A stretch of DNA of 64,000 nucleotides from Nocardioides perillae (lineage in GTDB: Bacteria; Actinomycetota; Actinomycetes; Propionibacteriales; Nocardioidaceae), in NCBI RefSeq assembly GCF_013409425.1, contig NZ_JACCAC010000001.1, positions 1,054,001 to 1,118,000 on the forward strand, written 5' to 3'. The notes beneath the pieces are model-generated. The model ran no database searches, had not been told where the DNA came from, and was given only the letters and a program-made list of their open reading frames with translations. Every line of letters begins with the position of its first letter. Position 1 is the first letter of the stretch. Positions 33,506 through 42,723 of the stretch are shown here, in pieces. The position numbers were made by a program, and so were the translations under genes.

Positions 33506-34532
33506 GGGCCCCGTACTCGTCACAGGAGGCACGGGCTCGTTCGGCTCCACCATGGCACGCCGACTGTTGGCGACCGGTGCGCCTGAAATCCGCATCTTCA
33601 GCCGCGACGAGGCCAAGCAAGACGCCATGCGCCGGGATCTGGCTGACGGTCGCGTCAAGTTCTACGTCGGAGACGTGCGGGACCCGCGCAGCGTGGAGGA
33701 CGCGATGGCCGGCGTCCGGCACGTCTTCCACGCTGCAGCGTTGAAGCAGGTCCCGAGCTGCGAGTTCTTCCCGCAACAGGCGGTGTTGACCAACGTGAAC
33801 GGCAGCGACAACGTCATCCGCGCCGCCGAGCGAGCCGGCGCGGAGTCTGTGGTGTGCCTGAGTACGGACAAGGCGGTCTACCCGATCAATGCCATGGGGA
33901 TGTCCAAAGCGATGATGGAGAAGGTCGCGCAGGCCCATGCGCGGAACCGCCGAGAGAACGGCACCACCGTGTCCGTGACTCGCTACGGGAACGTGATGTA
34001 CAGCCGCGGCTCGGTGATCCCGGTGTTCATTCAGCAGATCAAGCAGGGTCTGCCATTGACCGTGACCGACCCGCACATGACCCGCTTCCTCATGTCGCTC
34101 GACGATTCAGTCGACCTGGTCGAGTACGCCTTCCACCACGCTGAGCCCGGAGACCTGTTCGTGCGGAAGGCGCCCGCCGCCACCGTCCAGGACCTGGCCC
34201 GGGCGGTCGCCTCGCTGTTCGGCGACGAGGACCCGGAGATCCGGGTCATCGGCACCAGGCACGGTGAGAAGCTCTACGAGTCCTTGTTGAGCAGGGAGGA
34301 GCTGCAGCGGGCCGAGGACTGCGGTGGGTACTACCGCGTGCCGCTCGATGCGCGTTCTCTTGAGTACGAGCTCTACTTCGACCAGGGTGAATCGGAAGTG
34401 GTCCATTACGACTACACGTCGCACAACGCCGAGCGGCTGGACGTGGAGGCAACCAAAAGGCTGCTGCTCCAGCTCCAGCCGGTCCGTGAGGAACTGCGAG
34501 CGGTGGGGCGCAACCCGGGGCAGTTGCTGTGA
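33492..34532 (+). CDS. capE: UDP-GlcNAc C5-epimerase/4,6-dehydratase, CapE/WbjB/FnlA type
   Basis: 346 residues from the GTG at 33492, which lies inside the end of the previous gene (14-bp overlap). The enzyme converts UDP-GlcNAc to the 4-keto L-arabino-hexulose, first step toward UDP-L-FucNAc. Visible motifs: VLVTGGTGSFGSTMA (NAD binding), HAAALKQVPSCEFFP, CLSTDKAVYPINAMGMSKA (catalytic Lys-rich helix), TRYGNVMYSRGSVIPVF. This short soluble form is distinct from the long membrane-bound CapD-type dehydratase encoded at 54545. It is followed directly by capF and capG homologs. Confidence 0.93.
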   Translation: MSSVEGPVLVTGGTGSFGSTMARRLLATGAPEIRIFSRDEAKQDAMRRDLADGRVKFYVGDVRDPRSVEDAMAGVRHVFHAAALKQVPSCEFFPQQAVLTNVNGSDNVIRAAERAGAESVVCLSTDKAVYPINAMGMSKAMMEKVAQAHARNRRENGTTVSVTRYGNVMYSRGSVIPVFIQQIKQGLPLTVTDPHMTRFLMSLDDSVDLVEYAFHHAEPGDLFVRKAPAATVQDLARAVASLFGDEDPEIRVIGTRHGEKLYESLLSREELQRAEDCGGYYRVPLDARSLEYELYFDQGESEVVHYDYTSHNAERLDVEATKRLLLQLQPVREELRAVGRNPGQLL

Positions 34533-35638
34533 AGGTTGCGATCACGGGTGGCTACGGCTTCCTCGGTTGGCACACGGCTTGCCGTCTGCGCGCCCTGCAC
34601 GGCACTGAGCCAGTTCGGCTCGGCCGGGCAGAGTTGGCTGACGCGGCCCGGCTGAGGGGGACGATCGCGTCGGTGGACACCGTCCTGCACGTCGCCGGTG
34701 TCAACCGCGCCGGAAGCGATGCGGAGGTCGAGCGGGGCAACCTTGACGCTGCTGCGTCGTTGGCCGCGGCCGTTCGGGAGACCGGCCGACCGGTGGACGT
34801 CGTCTACGCCAACTCAATTCAGGCGCAGTTGGACAACGCCTACGGGCGCGGGAAGTCCGCAGCAGCAGCACTCCTGTCCCAGGCAGTAGCCGCGTCCGGT
34901 GGCCGTTTCGCCGACCTGCTGCTGCCCAACCTCTTCGGCGAGCACGGGCGCCCGGGATACAACTCGTTCGTGGCGACCTTTGCCCACGAGGTCGCCGCCG
35001 GCCGGCGCCCCACGGTGACCGGCGACCGCGAGGTACCGCTGCTGCACGCACAGCGCGCCGCGGCGGAGCTGATCGGGTCGATTGGCCGCACGGAGCGGCG
35101 AACCGTCGCGGGGGAGCCGCGGGGCATCAGCGAGGTGCTCGGGCTGCTGGAGCAGACCCACGCGCTCTACGCCACCCGGGGCGAGGTGCCGCCGCTGCCG
35201 GGCAAGTTCGAGGTCGACCTCTTCAACACCTACCGTGCGGCCGCCTTCCCGCAGATGTGGCCGCTGACGCCGCAGGTACACGCCGACCCCCGAGGTGAGC
35301 TCTTCGAGACTTTGCGGTCGCACGGCGGCACCGGGCAGGCGTTCGTCTCCACGACTAGGCCTGGGCAGAGCAGGGGTGACCATTACCACCTGAACAAGGT
35401 GGAGCGGTTCTTCATCGTCCGCGGCGAAGCCGAGATCAGCCTCCGTCGGCTGCTGCACGACGACGTCGTGACCTTCCGGCTGAGCGGCGAGCGCCCGTCC
35501 TTCGTCGACATGCCGACCCTGTGGGTCCACGCCATCCGCAATGTCGGCGACGACGACCTCGTCACGATGTTCTGGGCCGACCAGCTCCTCGACCCCGAGT
35601 CCCCCGACCAGTACGCAGAGAAGGTGCACCGCCCGTGA
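34529..35638 (+). CDS. capF: CapF-like reductase with cupin domain (UDP-FucNAc pathway)
   Basis: 369 residues from the GTG overlapping the previous stop. Two domains as in CapF/WbjC/FnlB: an N-terminal SDR reductase (VAITGGYGFLGWHTACRL; YANSIQAQLDNAYGRGKSAA with Tyr-Lys pair) and a C-terminal cupin (GDHYHLNKVERFFIVRGEAE, metal-binding His cluster). The pair performs C3 epimerisation and NADPH reduction to UDP-6-deoxy-L-talosamine-type intermediate. It is the second of three consecutive FucNAc genes. Confidence 0.93.
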   Translation: MKVAITGGYGFLGWHTACRLRALHGTEPVRLGRAELADAARLRGTIASVDTVLHVAGVNRAGSDAEVERGNLDAAASLAAAVRETGRPVDVVYANSIQAQLDNAYGRGKSAAAALLSQAVAASGGRFADLLLPNLFGEHGRPGYNSFVATFAHEVAAGRRPTVTGDREVPLLHAQRAAAELIGSIGRTERRTVAGEPRGISEVLGLLEQTHALYATRGEVPPLPGKFEVDLFNTYRAAAFPQMWPLTPQVHADPRGELFETLRSHGGTGQAFVSTTRPGQSRGDHYHLNKVERFFIVRGEAEISLRRLLHDDVVTFRLSGERPSFVDMPTLWVHAIRNVGDDDLVTMFWADQLLDPESPDQYAEKVHRP

Positions 35639-36750
35639 AGGTCATGACGATCGTCGGGACCCGCCCCGAGATCATTCGGCTGGCGCGGGTGATCGCGCGC
35701 CTCGACGCGACGCCGGGGGTGGACCACGTGCTGGTGCACACCGGGCAGAACTACGACCGCCAGCTTAACCAGGTGTTCTTCGACGACCTCGACCTGCGCG
35801 CGCCCGACCACTACCTCGGCGTCGACACTTCGAGCTTGGGGTCTGTGCTGGGTGGTGTGCTGGTCGAGACCGAGAAGGTGCTCGTCGCCGAGCGCCCGGA
35901 CGCCGTGCTTGTCCTGGGCGACACGAACTCGTGCATCGCAGCCCTCATGGCCAAGCGGATGAAGGTGCCGACCTACCACATGGAGGCGGGTAACCGGTCT
36001 TTTGACGAGAACGTGCCCGAGGAGACCAACCGCCGGTTCGTGGACCACGTCGCGGATTTCAACTTGGCGTATACGGAGCACGCGCGGCGCAACCTGCTGG
36101 CCGAAGGGCTCCACCCCCGTCGGGTGATCGTGACTGGTTCACCTATGAGGGAGGTGCTCGAACACTTTAGAGACCGGATCGATGCCTCCGCTATTCGCGA
36201 CAAACTCGGGCTGCAACAACGGGGCTACTTCCTCGTCTCGGCCCACCGGGAGGAGAACGTCGACTCGCCCGACCGGCTTCACCGACTCCTCGACTGCCTC
36301 AATCGCGTGAGGGATGCGTTTGGTCTGCCTGTCATCGTGTCGACGCACCCCCGCACCCGCAAACGACTTGACACGTTCGAGGTCGAGTCCGACGACGGGA
36401 TCCGTTGGCTTGAGCCGTTTGGCTTTCACGACTACAACAAACTGCAGCTCGAAGCCGCTTGCGTGCTCTCCGACTCCGGCACGATCTCAGAGGAGTCGTC
36501 GATCCTCGGCTTCCCCGCGGTCACGCTGCGGGACTCCATTGAGCGGCCGGAGGCGTTGGACACCGGGAGCATCATTATGACCGGCCTCAACCCCGACGAC
36601 GTCGTTCGCGCGACAGGACTCGTGATGAGTGCCACTGAAACGCCAAGTGTCCCAGCTGGCTACCACTTGGACGACACAAGTCTCCGAGTCGTCAGGTACA
36701 TCGCGTCCACGGCGGGACGACACCGCGACTGGGCGGGTCTGCGGGCGTGA
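35635..36750 (+). CDS. capG: UDP-N-acetyl sugar C2-epimerase, CapG/WbjD/FnlC type
   Basis: 371 residues from a GTG overlapping the capF stop; longer frames upstream are rejected. It belongs to the non-hydrolysing UDP-GlcNAc 2-epimerase fold: MTIVGTRPEIIRLARVIARL, HTGQNYDRQLNQVFF, VLGDTNSCIAALMAKR, HMEAGNRSFDENVPEETNR, SAHREENVD and ACVLSDSGTISEESS. In this setting it makes UDP-N-acetyl-L-fucosamine from the CapF product. The three proteins together predict FucNAc in the polysaccharide. Confidence 0.93.
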   Translation: MKVMTIVGTRPEIIRLARVIARLDATPGVDHVLVHTGQNYDRQLNQVFFDDLDLRAPDHYLGVDTSSLGSVLGGVLVETEKVLVAERPDAVLVLGDTNSCIAALMAKRMKVPTYHMEAGNRSFDENVPEETNRRFVDHVADFNLAYTEHARRNLLAEGLHPRRVIVTGSPMREVLEHFRDRIDASAIRDKLGLQQRGYFLVSAHREENVDSPDRLHRLLDCLNRVRDAFGLPVIVSTHPRTRKRLDTFEVESDDGIRWLEPFGFHDYNKLQLEAACVLSDSGTISEESSILGFPAVTLRDSIERPEALDTGSIIMTGLNPDDVVRATGLVMSATETPSVPAGYHLDDTSLRVVRYIASTAGRHRDWAGLRA

Positions 36751-37877
36751 CGCGTACGAGGTTCAGGGTCATTGCGTCGAACCTCCATGTGGGTGGAGGG
36801 GTGCAGGTCGCCGCATCACTGCTCGACGAGGCCGCTAGGCTCACGGCACACCCGGACTGGTCTCCGTGGGTTTGCGCCACGCATTTCGAGCTGTCCCCGT
36901 CGGTCGCACGCAACGTTTCGCCCACGACCCTGAACAAGGTGCGGCACGCCGTGCGGCACAGGCGTCCGGGATCCCCTTCGCACATTCTGAGCGACCTGCG
37001 GCGCTCAAGTGAATCTGCATTGACGGTGTTCGGTCCGCTTTACTCGTTGCCGCGCTGCGACCGGCGATTGATGGGCTACGCCGACGTGACGTCGATCTAC
37101 GCATCACCGACAGGTACGCCTGGCGTCAAGGACAGGATCCGAGCACACTTGTCCCGCCTCGAATTACGAGCACAGCACGCTGTGATTGTAGAGACAAGTG
37201 CAATGCGGGCTCGGGTTGAGCATGTTCTAGCCGGACATGCTCCAGTGATGCACGTTGTTCCCAACGCTGTGAACAGCCGCGTGCTGTCGGCTCAACGTGA
37301 CGAGTCAATCGCCTTGCGAATCGGGAAAGCCCGGCAAGATCACGACCTGCTCCTCGCCTATCCCACCCGCGATTACCCGCACAAGAACTTGGAGTTCCTC
37401 CCCGCTGTCGCCGGTGAGCTCGCACGCATTGGTGTGAAAGCGGGGTTCATCGTCACGCTCCGACCGGAGGAGTGGGACCGTCGAACGCCTGCGTTCCGGG
37501 CGGTGTGCGTCAACCTCGGGGAAGTTACGATCGACCAGGTCGCGACCGTACTGAAGACATCGGACGGTCTATTCTTCCCCAGCCTGCTTGAGGCCTACTC
37601 GGCGAGCCCGGTTGAAGCCATGGCCCTCGGCGTGCCGGTGTTCGCATCCGACAGGGACTTCGTGCGGACCGTGTGCGGGGATGCGGCCGCGTATTTTGAT
37701 CCACACGATGGTGAACGGGCTGCAACGGTCGTATTCAATGGCCATAACCGGCCGGGCGACTTGAGGACAAGGGTCGAGGCCGGCATGCGTCGTGTCGGGA
37801 AAGCGCCGACTGCGCGAGACCGCGCGATGGCGCTGCTGTCCACCCTCTATGGTTCCCTTCCAGTGGAGGGGACTTGA
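36747..37877 (+). CDS. Glycosyltransferase family 4
   Basis: 376 residues from a GTG overlapping the previous stop. The N-domain starts FRVIASNLHVGGGVQVAASL and the C-domain has LLLAYPTRDYPHKNLEFLPAV, GLFFPSLLEAYSASPVEAMALGVPVFASD, the Glu-x7-Glu retaining-GT4 nucleotide-binding motif. Donor and acceptor cannot be told. Base composition here begins to drift to more A/T than in the left part of the locus. Confidence 0.85.
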   Translation: MTRTRFRVIASNLHVGGGVQVAASLLDEAARLTAHPDWSPWVCATHFELSPSVARNVSPTTLNKVRHAVRHRRPGSPSHILSDLRRSSESALTVFGPLYSLPRCDRRLMGYADVTSIYASPTGTPGVKDRIRAHLSRLELRAQHAVIVETSAMRARVEHVLAGHAPVMHVVPNAVNSRVLSAQRDESIALRIGKARQDHDLLLAYPTRDYPHKNLEFLPAVAGELARIGVKAGFIVTLRPEEWDRRTPAFRAVCVNLGEVTIDQVATVLKTSDGLFFPSLLEAYSASPVEAMALGVPVFASDRDFVRTVCGDAAAYFDPHDGERAATVVFNGHNRPGDLRTRVEAGMRRVGKAPTARDRAMALLSTLYGSLPVEGT

Positions 37878-38971
37878 TGTTCAGGCGCGCCAGGTCAAGC
37901 CCCGAGTCCCGTCTTCTCATCGTCAACAACATGCCCGCCTACTACCGAACTCCGGCATACGCGGCGATGGCAGAAGAGTTTGCCGCGCGGACAGGCGGAT
38001 CGACCCTGGTTTGCTACCAGGTGCGACGCGCGGCACGGGAGCGGGCTGAGTGGTTTTACACTGCCGACGCGGAGTTCCCTTTCGACTACTACTTTGTGCA
38101 GCCGGATTTCCGATACGTAGCAGGTCGGAAGATGCCAGCTGCACCCGGAGGACGCCTCCTGCTCCGCTACCGGCCCACTCATGTGTTCACCGCAGGGTGG
38201 GACACACCGCTATCCCTCGCTGCGTCGACGTGGGCGCGATGGGCAGGGGTGCACCTGGGCGTGTGGGTGGAGTCCAGTCCACTGACGAGTAAACACGACA
38301 ATTTGCTCCTCAACGCCGCACGTCGGAGGTTCTTGCGGCCCGCGACCTTCGCCGTCGTACCAACCGACGCCAGTCGTGCGCACGTCGATCGGCTCGCGGG
38401 CCGCCACGTTCGATCGCGGCTGCTCCTCAACCCGGTTGACCTCGGGCGGCTGCCAGACCAATTTTCCGAGGCGGGAGCTCGGGTGATTTTCCTGGGTGAT
38501 TTGACCCGCAGGAAGGGATTCGACGTCCTGTTACAAGCGGCGACCGTCCTTCGGGTCAGGGACATTGAGGTCCACGCATGGGGCCGGGATATCGAAGGGC
38601 TGGCAGCGGTGGCCGACGACGTGACCATTCACGGCGCCGCGCCGCTGCCGGAAATTCTCCCGATGTTACGGTCGACTGACGTGCTTGTTATCCCCTCACG
38701 CGTCGATCCTGCGCCACTGACCTATTCCGAGGCGCTCGCTCTCGGGTTGCGTGTTGTCGTGTCTGAAACGATTGCCTACGCGGGCCACGCGTCGACCACC
38801 GTTGGTGCAGTCGTGTCAGATTGCTCATCGCCGGCCGCACTCATTGGTGCGATCGAGGCGGCCCTAACAAGCAGACGCCCCGACCCTGAGTCGTCGCGCG
38901 AAGTGACCCCGCGCCACTTCGGCACCACCGTGGTCGATGCTCTGCTCGGATCCACTCAGGACGCCGGTTGA
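37877..38971 (+). CDS. Glycosyltransferase family 4
   Basis: 364 residues from the ATG at 37877, with GGAGGGG just upstream (a TTG three bases earlier is less likely). N-domain: LLIVNNMPAYYRTPAYAAMAEEF; C-domain: VIFLGDLTRRKGFDVLLQAATVL, then VLVIPSRVDPAPLTYSEALALGLRVV, a GT4-type pattern. The start shares one base with the preceding stop. The substrate is unknown. Confidence 0.83.
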   Translation: MFRRARSSPESRLLIVNNMPAYYRTPAYAAMAEEFAARTGGSTLVCYQVRRAARERAEWFYTADAEFPFDYYFVQPDFRYVAGRKMPAAPGGRLLLRYRPTHVFTAGWDTPLSLAASTWARWAGVHLGVWVESSPLTSKHDNLLLNAARRRFLRPATFAVVPTDASRAHVDRLAGRHVRSRLLLNPVDLGRLPDQFSEAGARVIFLGDLTRRKGFDVLLQAATVLRVRDIEVHAWGRDIEGLAAVADDVTIHGAAPLPEILPMLRSTDVLVIPSRVDPAPLTYSEALALGLRVVVSETIAYAGHASTTVGAVVSDCSSPAALIGAIEAALTSRRPDPESSREVTPRHFGTTVVDALLGSTQDAG

Positions 38972-40173
38972 GCCGCCGGTTCGCGGGAGCATCCGCCACG
39001 TTGGCCGTCAACGTTGGAAACCTCCTCCTCGGCGTCGTTACCGGGATCGTTAGCGCACGGGGGCTCGAACCCCACGACAGGGGCTTGTTCGTGGCGATCG
39101 TTCTGTGGGTTGCGACGCTTTCAACTGTGTCGTTGTTGGGGGGCCAGCAGGCGATCATCTACTTTGGTCGGCAGTCGAGTTCGGGAGTTGGACGAGCGGT
39201 GACTCTCGTCCGGTCCTCCTGGGTAGAGATAGCCCTTTGCTCGGCTGCGCTCGCGGCGATCGTCCTGTGGCTCACCTCCGCCCACTCTTCACGCGCGATC
39301 CTGACACTCCTGGCCACTGCGATTATTCCCATCAGTGCCATCGTGCAAGCCTTGCTCTCAGGCTTGCTATCGGATGCACGGCTTTCCGTATGGAACGCGG
39401 TGCGGCTTGTGCCGGCCGCCACATACGCGATGGCGAGTTTGTTGTTGTTGTCCCTAGAAGAATTCTCCATCGTCACTGGTCTCGTTGCGCTGACCGTCGG
39501 GAACGCTGCGGCCCTCGTGGCCGTTCTCGTCGTCGTCGGGCAACGTGGACCGCTGGTCCCTGATGACGCCACCCCGGTAGGCGAGATGAAAAGTTACGGG
39601 CGCCGCTCGCTCATGTCGTCCCTTCCGGCCATGCTTCGCGGCCGTACAGATCAATTGGTGCTAGCGGCTGTGGCAGCGCCGTCGGTGCTGGGGGTCTATG
39701 CCGTAGCGGCCTCGGTTGCTGCCGTCGCGGACGTGGTCTCAGTGACGGTCGGTCAGTTGGCGTTCCCGCGATTTGTTGAGGACGCTCGGCTGCGGACCAA
39801 AGCGCGACGGCTCGCAACTACTGCTATCGCGCTAACTCTTATCGCTATCATCCCGGTGGCGGCAGGAGGTGACTGGCTGATTCGACACGTGTACGGGCCA
39901 GCATACGTACCGGCGGCGGACCCCCTGTCCATCTTGTTAGTAGCTGCCGCAGTCAAAGTGGGCATCGCATTCTTGTCGGCTGAGTCGCAGGCGCTCGACA
40001 AGTTGCGTCTTCTAGGCCTGGCGCACTCGAGCACCTTGATCGCCACCGGGATGTTGGTGGCGACACTGGTGCCTGTATGGGGCATGACTGGGGCCGCGTC
40101 GGCCGTCCTCATCGGTCAGGTCGCTTGCCTTTCTGTGCTCTGGCTAGGCGTGAGGCAGGTCAGTGCGCGATGA
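38968..40173 (+). CDS. Wzx-like polysaccharide flippase
   Basis: 401 residues with about 12 hydrophobic helices, starting at a TTG that overlaps the previous stop (TTGA). The first helix region (LAVNVGNLLLGVVTGIVSARGLEPHDRGLF) and the loop SYGRRSLMSSLPAMLRGRTDQLVLAAVAAP are typical of the MATE/PST superfamily that flips lipid-linked repeat units across the membrane. Its neighbour is the putative polymerase, the usual Wzx/Wzy pairing. Confidence 0.85.
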   Translation: MSRRFAGASATLAVNVGNLLLGVVTGIVSARGLEPHDRGLFVAIVLWVATLSTVSLLGGQQAIIYFGRQSSSGVGRAVTLVRSSWVEIALCSAALAAIVLWLTSAHSSRAILTLLATAIIPISAIVQALLSGLLSDARLSVWNAVRLVPAATYAMASLLLLSLEEFSIVTGLVALTVGNAAALVAVLVVVGQRGPLVPDDATPVGEMKSYGRRSLMSSLPAMLRGRTDQLVLAAVAAPSVLGVYAVAASVAAVADVVSVTVGQLAFPRFVEDARLRTKARRLATTAIALTLIAIIPVAAGGDWLIRHVYGPAYVPAADPLSILLVAAAVKVGIAFLSAESQALDKLRLLGLAHSSTLIATGMLVATLVPVWGMTGAASAVLIGQVACLSVLWLGVRQVSAR

Positions 40174-41468
40174 GTCTCGAGTTGGCGCTTTGGCTTGACG
40201 TGGTCGCTGTGCTCACCTGTGGCGTAGTGCTATTTGTACACCCCGCGATGAGAGCGTCTCACCCGGCCCTTCTTTATTTGTGCGTGCACGTAGCTATCGT
40301 TTCAACCCGCGGCTGGGCCATCGCCCGCGGTGCGCCGACCTTCCTCGGACTGCCACTGGAGGAATTTCCTCCATTCATCTTGCTAGCTGACGTCTTCCTC
40401 GTGTCCGCCACCCTGGGTTGGTTAGCAGCTGGCACGTCAATGGGCGAAGGCCGGCGCTGCGCGCTCAGCGAACGCCGCCTGCACGAGCACTCGATCGAAC
40501 GCGCGGCGATGATGGTGGGAGTGGTGGCACTACCAGTCGGGCTCTGGTCGTTGACGCGGGCGGCGTACGTGCCAGGAATCAGCGCGGGCGGCGTTGCTAT
40601 CGAGACCAGCTATCAAACGGTAGCGATCCTGTGGCCAGCGCTCGTTCTCCTTGCTTTTATCTATTCGCGTGGGATGCGCCCATACTTGCTTATTCCGTTC
40701 ATCACCTACATCCTGCTGATGGGCATTCAGGGGCACAATCGGTATCGCTTCCTGCTTCCCCTCCTAATGCTGCTGATCATCTATTTGGACCGGAAGGAGT
40801 GGCGCTGGCCACGAATGTGGATGGTTCCCGTCGCGTTGTGCGTCGTGGCCTTGTTCCTGCCGCTCAAAGAGGTGGGACGCGACATTCGAAGCGGCAACGC
40901 GACGGCATCATCGGTGCTCGACGCCATCTCGACGTCAACGCTGTCAGCTCGCGCTGGGAGGAACGCGGAGCAAGCCCTCTTGGACCAAGGCGCGATTAGC
41001 GTCATGCTCGCTGAGCACCAGGATTATCTGGGGCTGGGCCGGAGTTACGCTGCACTCGTTACTCTTCCCATCCCGCGGCCGTTGTGGCCCGACAAGCCAC
41101 CTCTTGCGGGGGACTTACGCGCCATTTCGACCCCGTCGTATCCGCTGATCGAAGTGGGGGCGATCACAACGCTGGTTGGAGAGCTCTACATCGGCTTCCG
41201 ATGGCCGGGCGTGGTCGTAGGCGGATTTCTATTTGGCACCATCACGGGGCGGTTTCATCGGCGCGCGTACTCCAGGGAGCGACTCAGCGGACTTCGATTC
41301 TTCCACGTCCTGATTTTCGCAGTCCTGTTGCAAGTGGCTCGCGACGGCCTGCCGTCTCTGCTCCTCTTTACCGTTGTGAACGCCTCACCGTGGGTAGCAA
41401 TAGCACTACTAGCCGGTGCGATCAATCGCCGCCGTGCCGCCCTTCAGGTCAGTCAGAGGAACCCGTGA
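40170..41468 (+). CDS. Wzy-like oligosaccharide repeat-unit polymerase
   Basis: 432 residues from the ATG at 40170, overlapping the flippase stop by four bases. About ten hydrophobic helices with a larger extracytoplasmic loop around residues 240-330 (containing GLGRSYAALVTLPIPRPLWP), and the segment GIQGHNRYRFLLPLLMLLII that is typical of O-antigen/repeat-unit polymerases. Wzy proteins diverge strongly in sequence, so the call rests on topology and on its position beside Wzx. Confidence 0.78.
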   Translation: MSLELALWLDVVAVLTCGVVLFVHPAMRASHPALLYLCVHVAIVSTRGWAIARGAPTFLGLPLEEFPPFILLADVFLVSATLGWLAAGTSMGEGRRCALSERRLHEHSIERAAMMVGVVALPVGLWSLTRAAYVPGISAGGVAIETSYQTVAILWPALVLLAFIYSRGMRPYLLIPFITYILLMGIQGHNRYRFLLPLLMLLIIYLDRKEWRWPRMWMVPVALCVVALFLPLKEVGRDIRSGNATASSVLDAISTSTLSARAGRNAEQALLDQGAISVMLAEHQDYLGLGRSYAALVTLPIPRPLWPDKPPLAGDLRAISTPSYPLIEVGAITTLVGELYIGFRWPGVVVGGFLFGTITGRFHRRAYSRERLSGLRFFHVLIFAVLLQVARDGLPSLLLFTVVNASPWVAIALLAGAINRRRAALQVSQRNP

Positions 41469-42604
41469 GAATTCTTTTTGTCGTCCCGCTCTACCCATCA
41501 ACGCCTCAAGACTTCGATGGAGTGGCTCAGTACCATCGAGCTGAAGCATTGGCAGCGCTAGGCCATACGGTGCACGTGCTTGTTGTAAAGGCGTGGCGCC
41601 CGGGGCGCAGCCGGCTCTGGTCGCCGCCAATCGCCGCGGGTGTGAGTACAGAGCTCGTTCAGCACCCGAGTGTTCCGCGCCTCCGTTTTGCGGAGTTGTC
41701 CCTTGCCATGCTGAGCCTGTTCGTCGCTGTGCGTTACCGCCAGGTGGTGCAACGGCAGGCGTACGACGTGGTGCACGTGCACACTGAACGGATGGCGCTC
41801 GCCGTTGGCCTGCACCAGCGACCTCTGAAACTACCGACTCTGGTCTCGCTTCATGCAGCCGACTCGACGCCCCAGATAGTGCGCGTTCACTGCAAGAGAA
41901 GGCGCCTCGCTCGCGCGTTGGGAAACGCCGACCACGTGGTCTTGGTAGGTGATGTGCTTAAGCGTTACTTCGGCCCATGTCTGAATCCGGCGAGCACCAC
42001 GACTCTGCATAATGGTTTCAAACTCGAGAAGGACAGCGGTCCCGATCCGACCAGGTGGCAGGGCGCCATGCGGCTCGTCAGTGTATCGAGGCTTTTCGAA
42101 GGAAAGGGCCTGCACCTTGTCCTGCAAGCTTTGGCGCAATTGAGGCCGGGGCTCGACTGGACCTACGAAGTCATCGGCAGCGGCCCAGAGGAGTCCCGAC
42201 TTCAGACCCTCGCGGCCCAGCTCGGTGTTGCTGACCGAGTGACGTTCCTCGGTCCACTACCGCATGAGGTTGTCATGAAGCGTCTGGCGTCTGCCGAGGT
42301 CTTCGTCCTCCCTTCGTTCTACGAAGCCTTCGGCGTTGCGCACCTGGAGGCGATGGCCGCTGGTTGCCTGACCATCGGGGTGGACGGGCAGGGCCCGTCG
42401 GAGTTCATTGAGTCAGGGAGGACGGGGTACTTGGTGCCACCACGAGACGTCGACTCCATTGTGGAGGTCCTCCGCGCCGTGATCGCTGATCCCGACAGCT
42501 CGCGCCTTATTGCCGAGGCCGGTCAGCGAACGGCGCGGTCGGAGAAGACGTGGGACGCTCACGCCCGTGCTCTGGAGACGATTTACGCAGGGCTGATCAA
42601 CTGA
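41465..42604 (+). CDS. Glycosyltransferase family 4
   Basis: 379 residues from the GTG overlapping the polymerase stop. N-domain: VRILFVVPLYPSTPQDFDGVAQYHRAEAL; C-domain: RLVSVSRLFEGKGLHLVLQALAQL, VTFLGPLPHEVVMKRLASAEVFVLPSFYEAFGVAHLEAMAAG, the standard GT4 donor-binding signature. It is the last of the twelve closely packed genes; 120 bases without a gene follow. Confidence 0.88.
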   Translation: MRILFVVPLYPSTPQDFDGVAQYHRAEALAALGHTVHVLVVKAWRPGRSRLWSPPIAAGVSTELVQHPSVPRLRFAELSLAMLSLFVAVRYRQVVQRQAYDVVHVHTERMALAVGLHQRPLKLPTLVSLHAADSTPQIVRVHCKRRRLARALGNADHVVLVGDVLKRYFGPCLNPASTTTLHNGFKLEKDSGPDPTRWQGAMRLVSVSRLFEGKGLHLVLQALAQLRPGLDWTYEVIGSGPEESRLQTLAAQLGVADRVTFLGPLPHEVVMKRLASAEVFVLPSFYEAFGVAHLEAMAAGCLTIGVDGQGPSEFIESGRTGYLVPPRDVDSIVEVLRAVIADPDSSRLIAEAGQRTARSEKTWDAHARALETIYAGLIN

Positions 42605-42723
42605 GACACAATGACAGCGGCTTGATGGCCGCGCGTCCACGGCATGGGGATGCCCGCACGTCGGCGACGCCGCGGTCGTGGGTAATGCGCTCCGTAATGC
42701 GGCTGAGATGGAAGGATGGAGTC

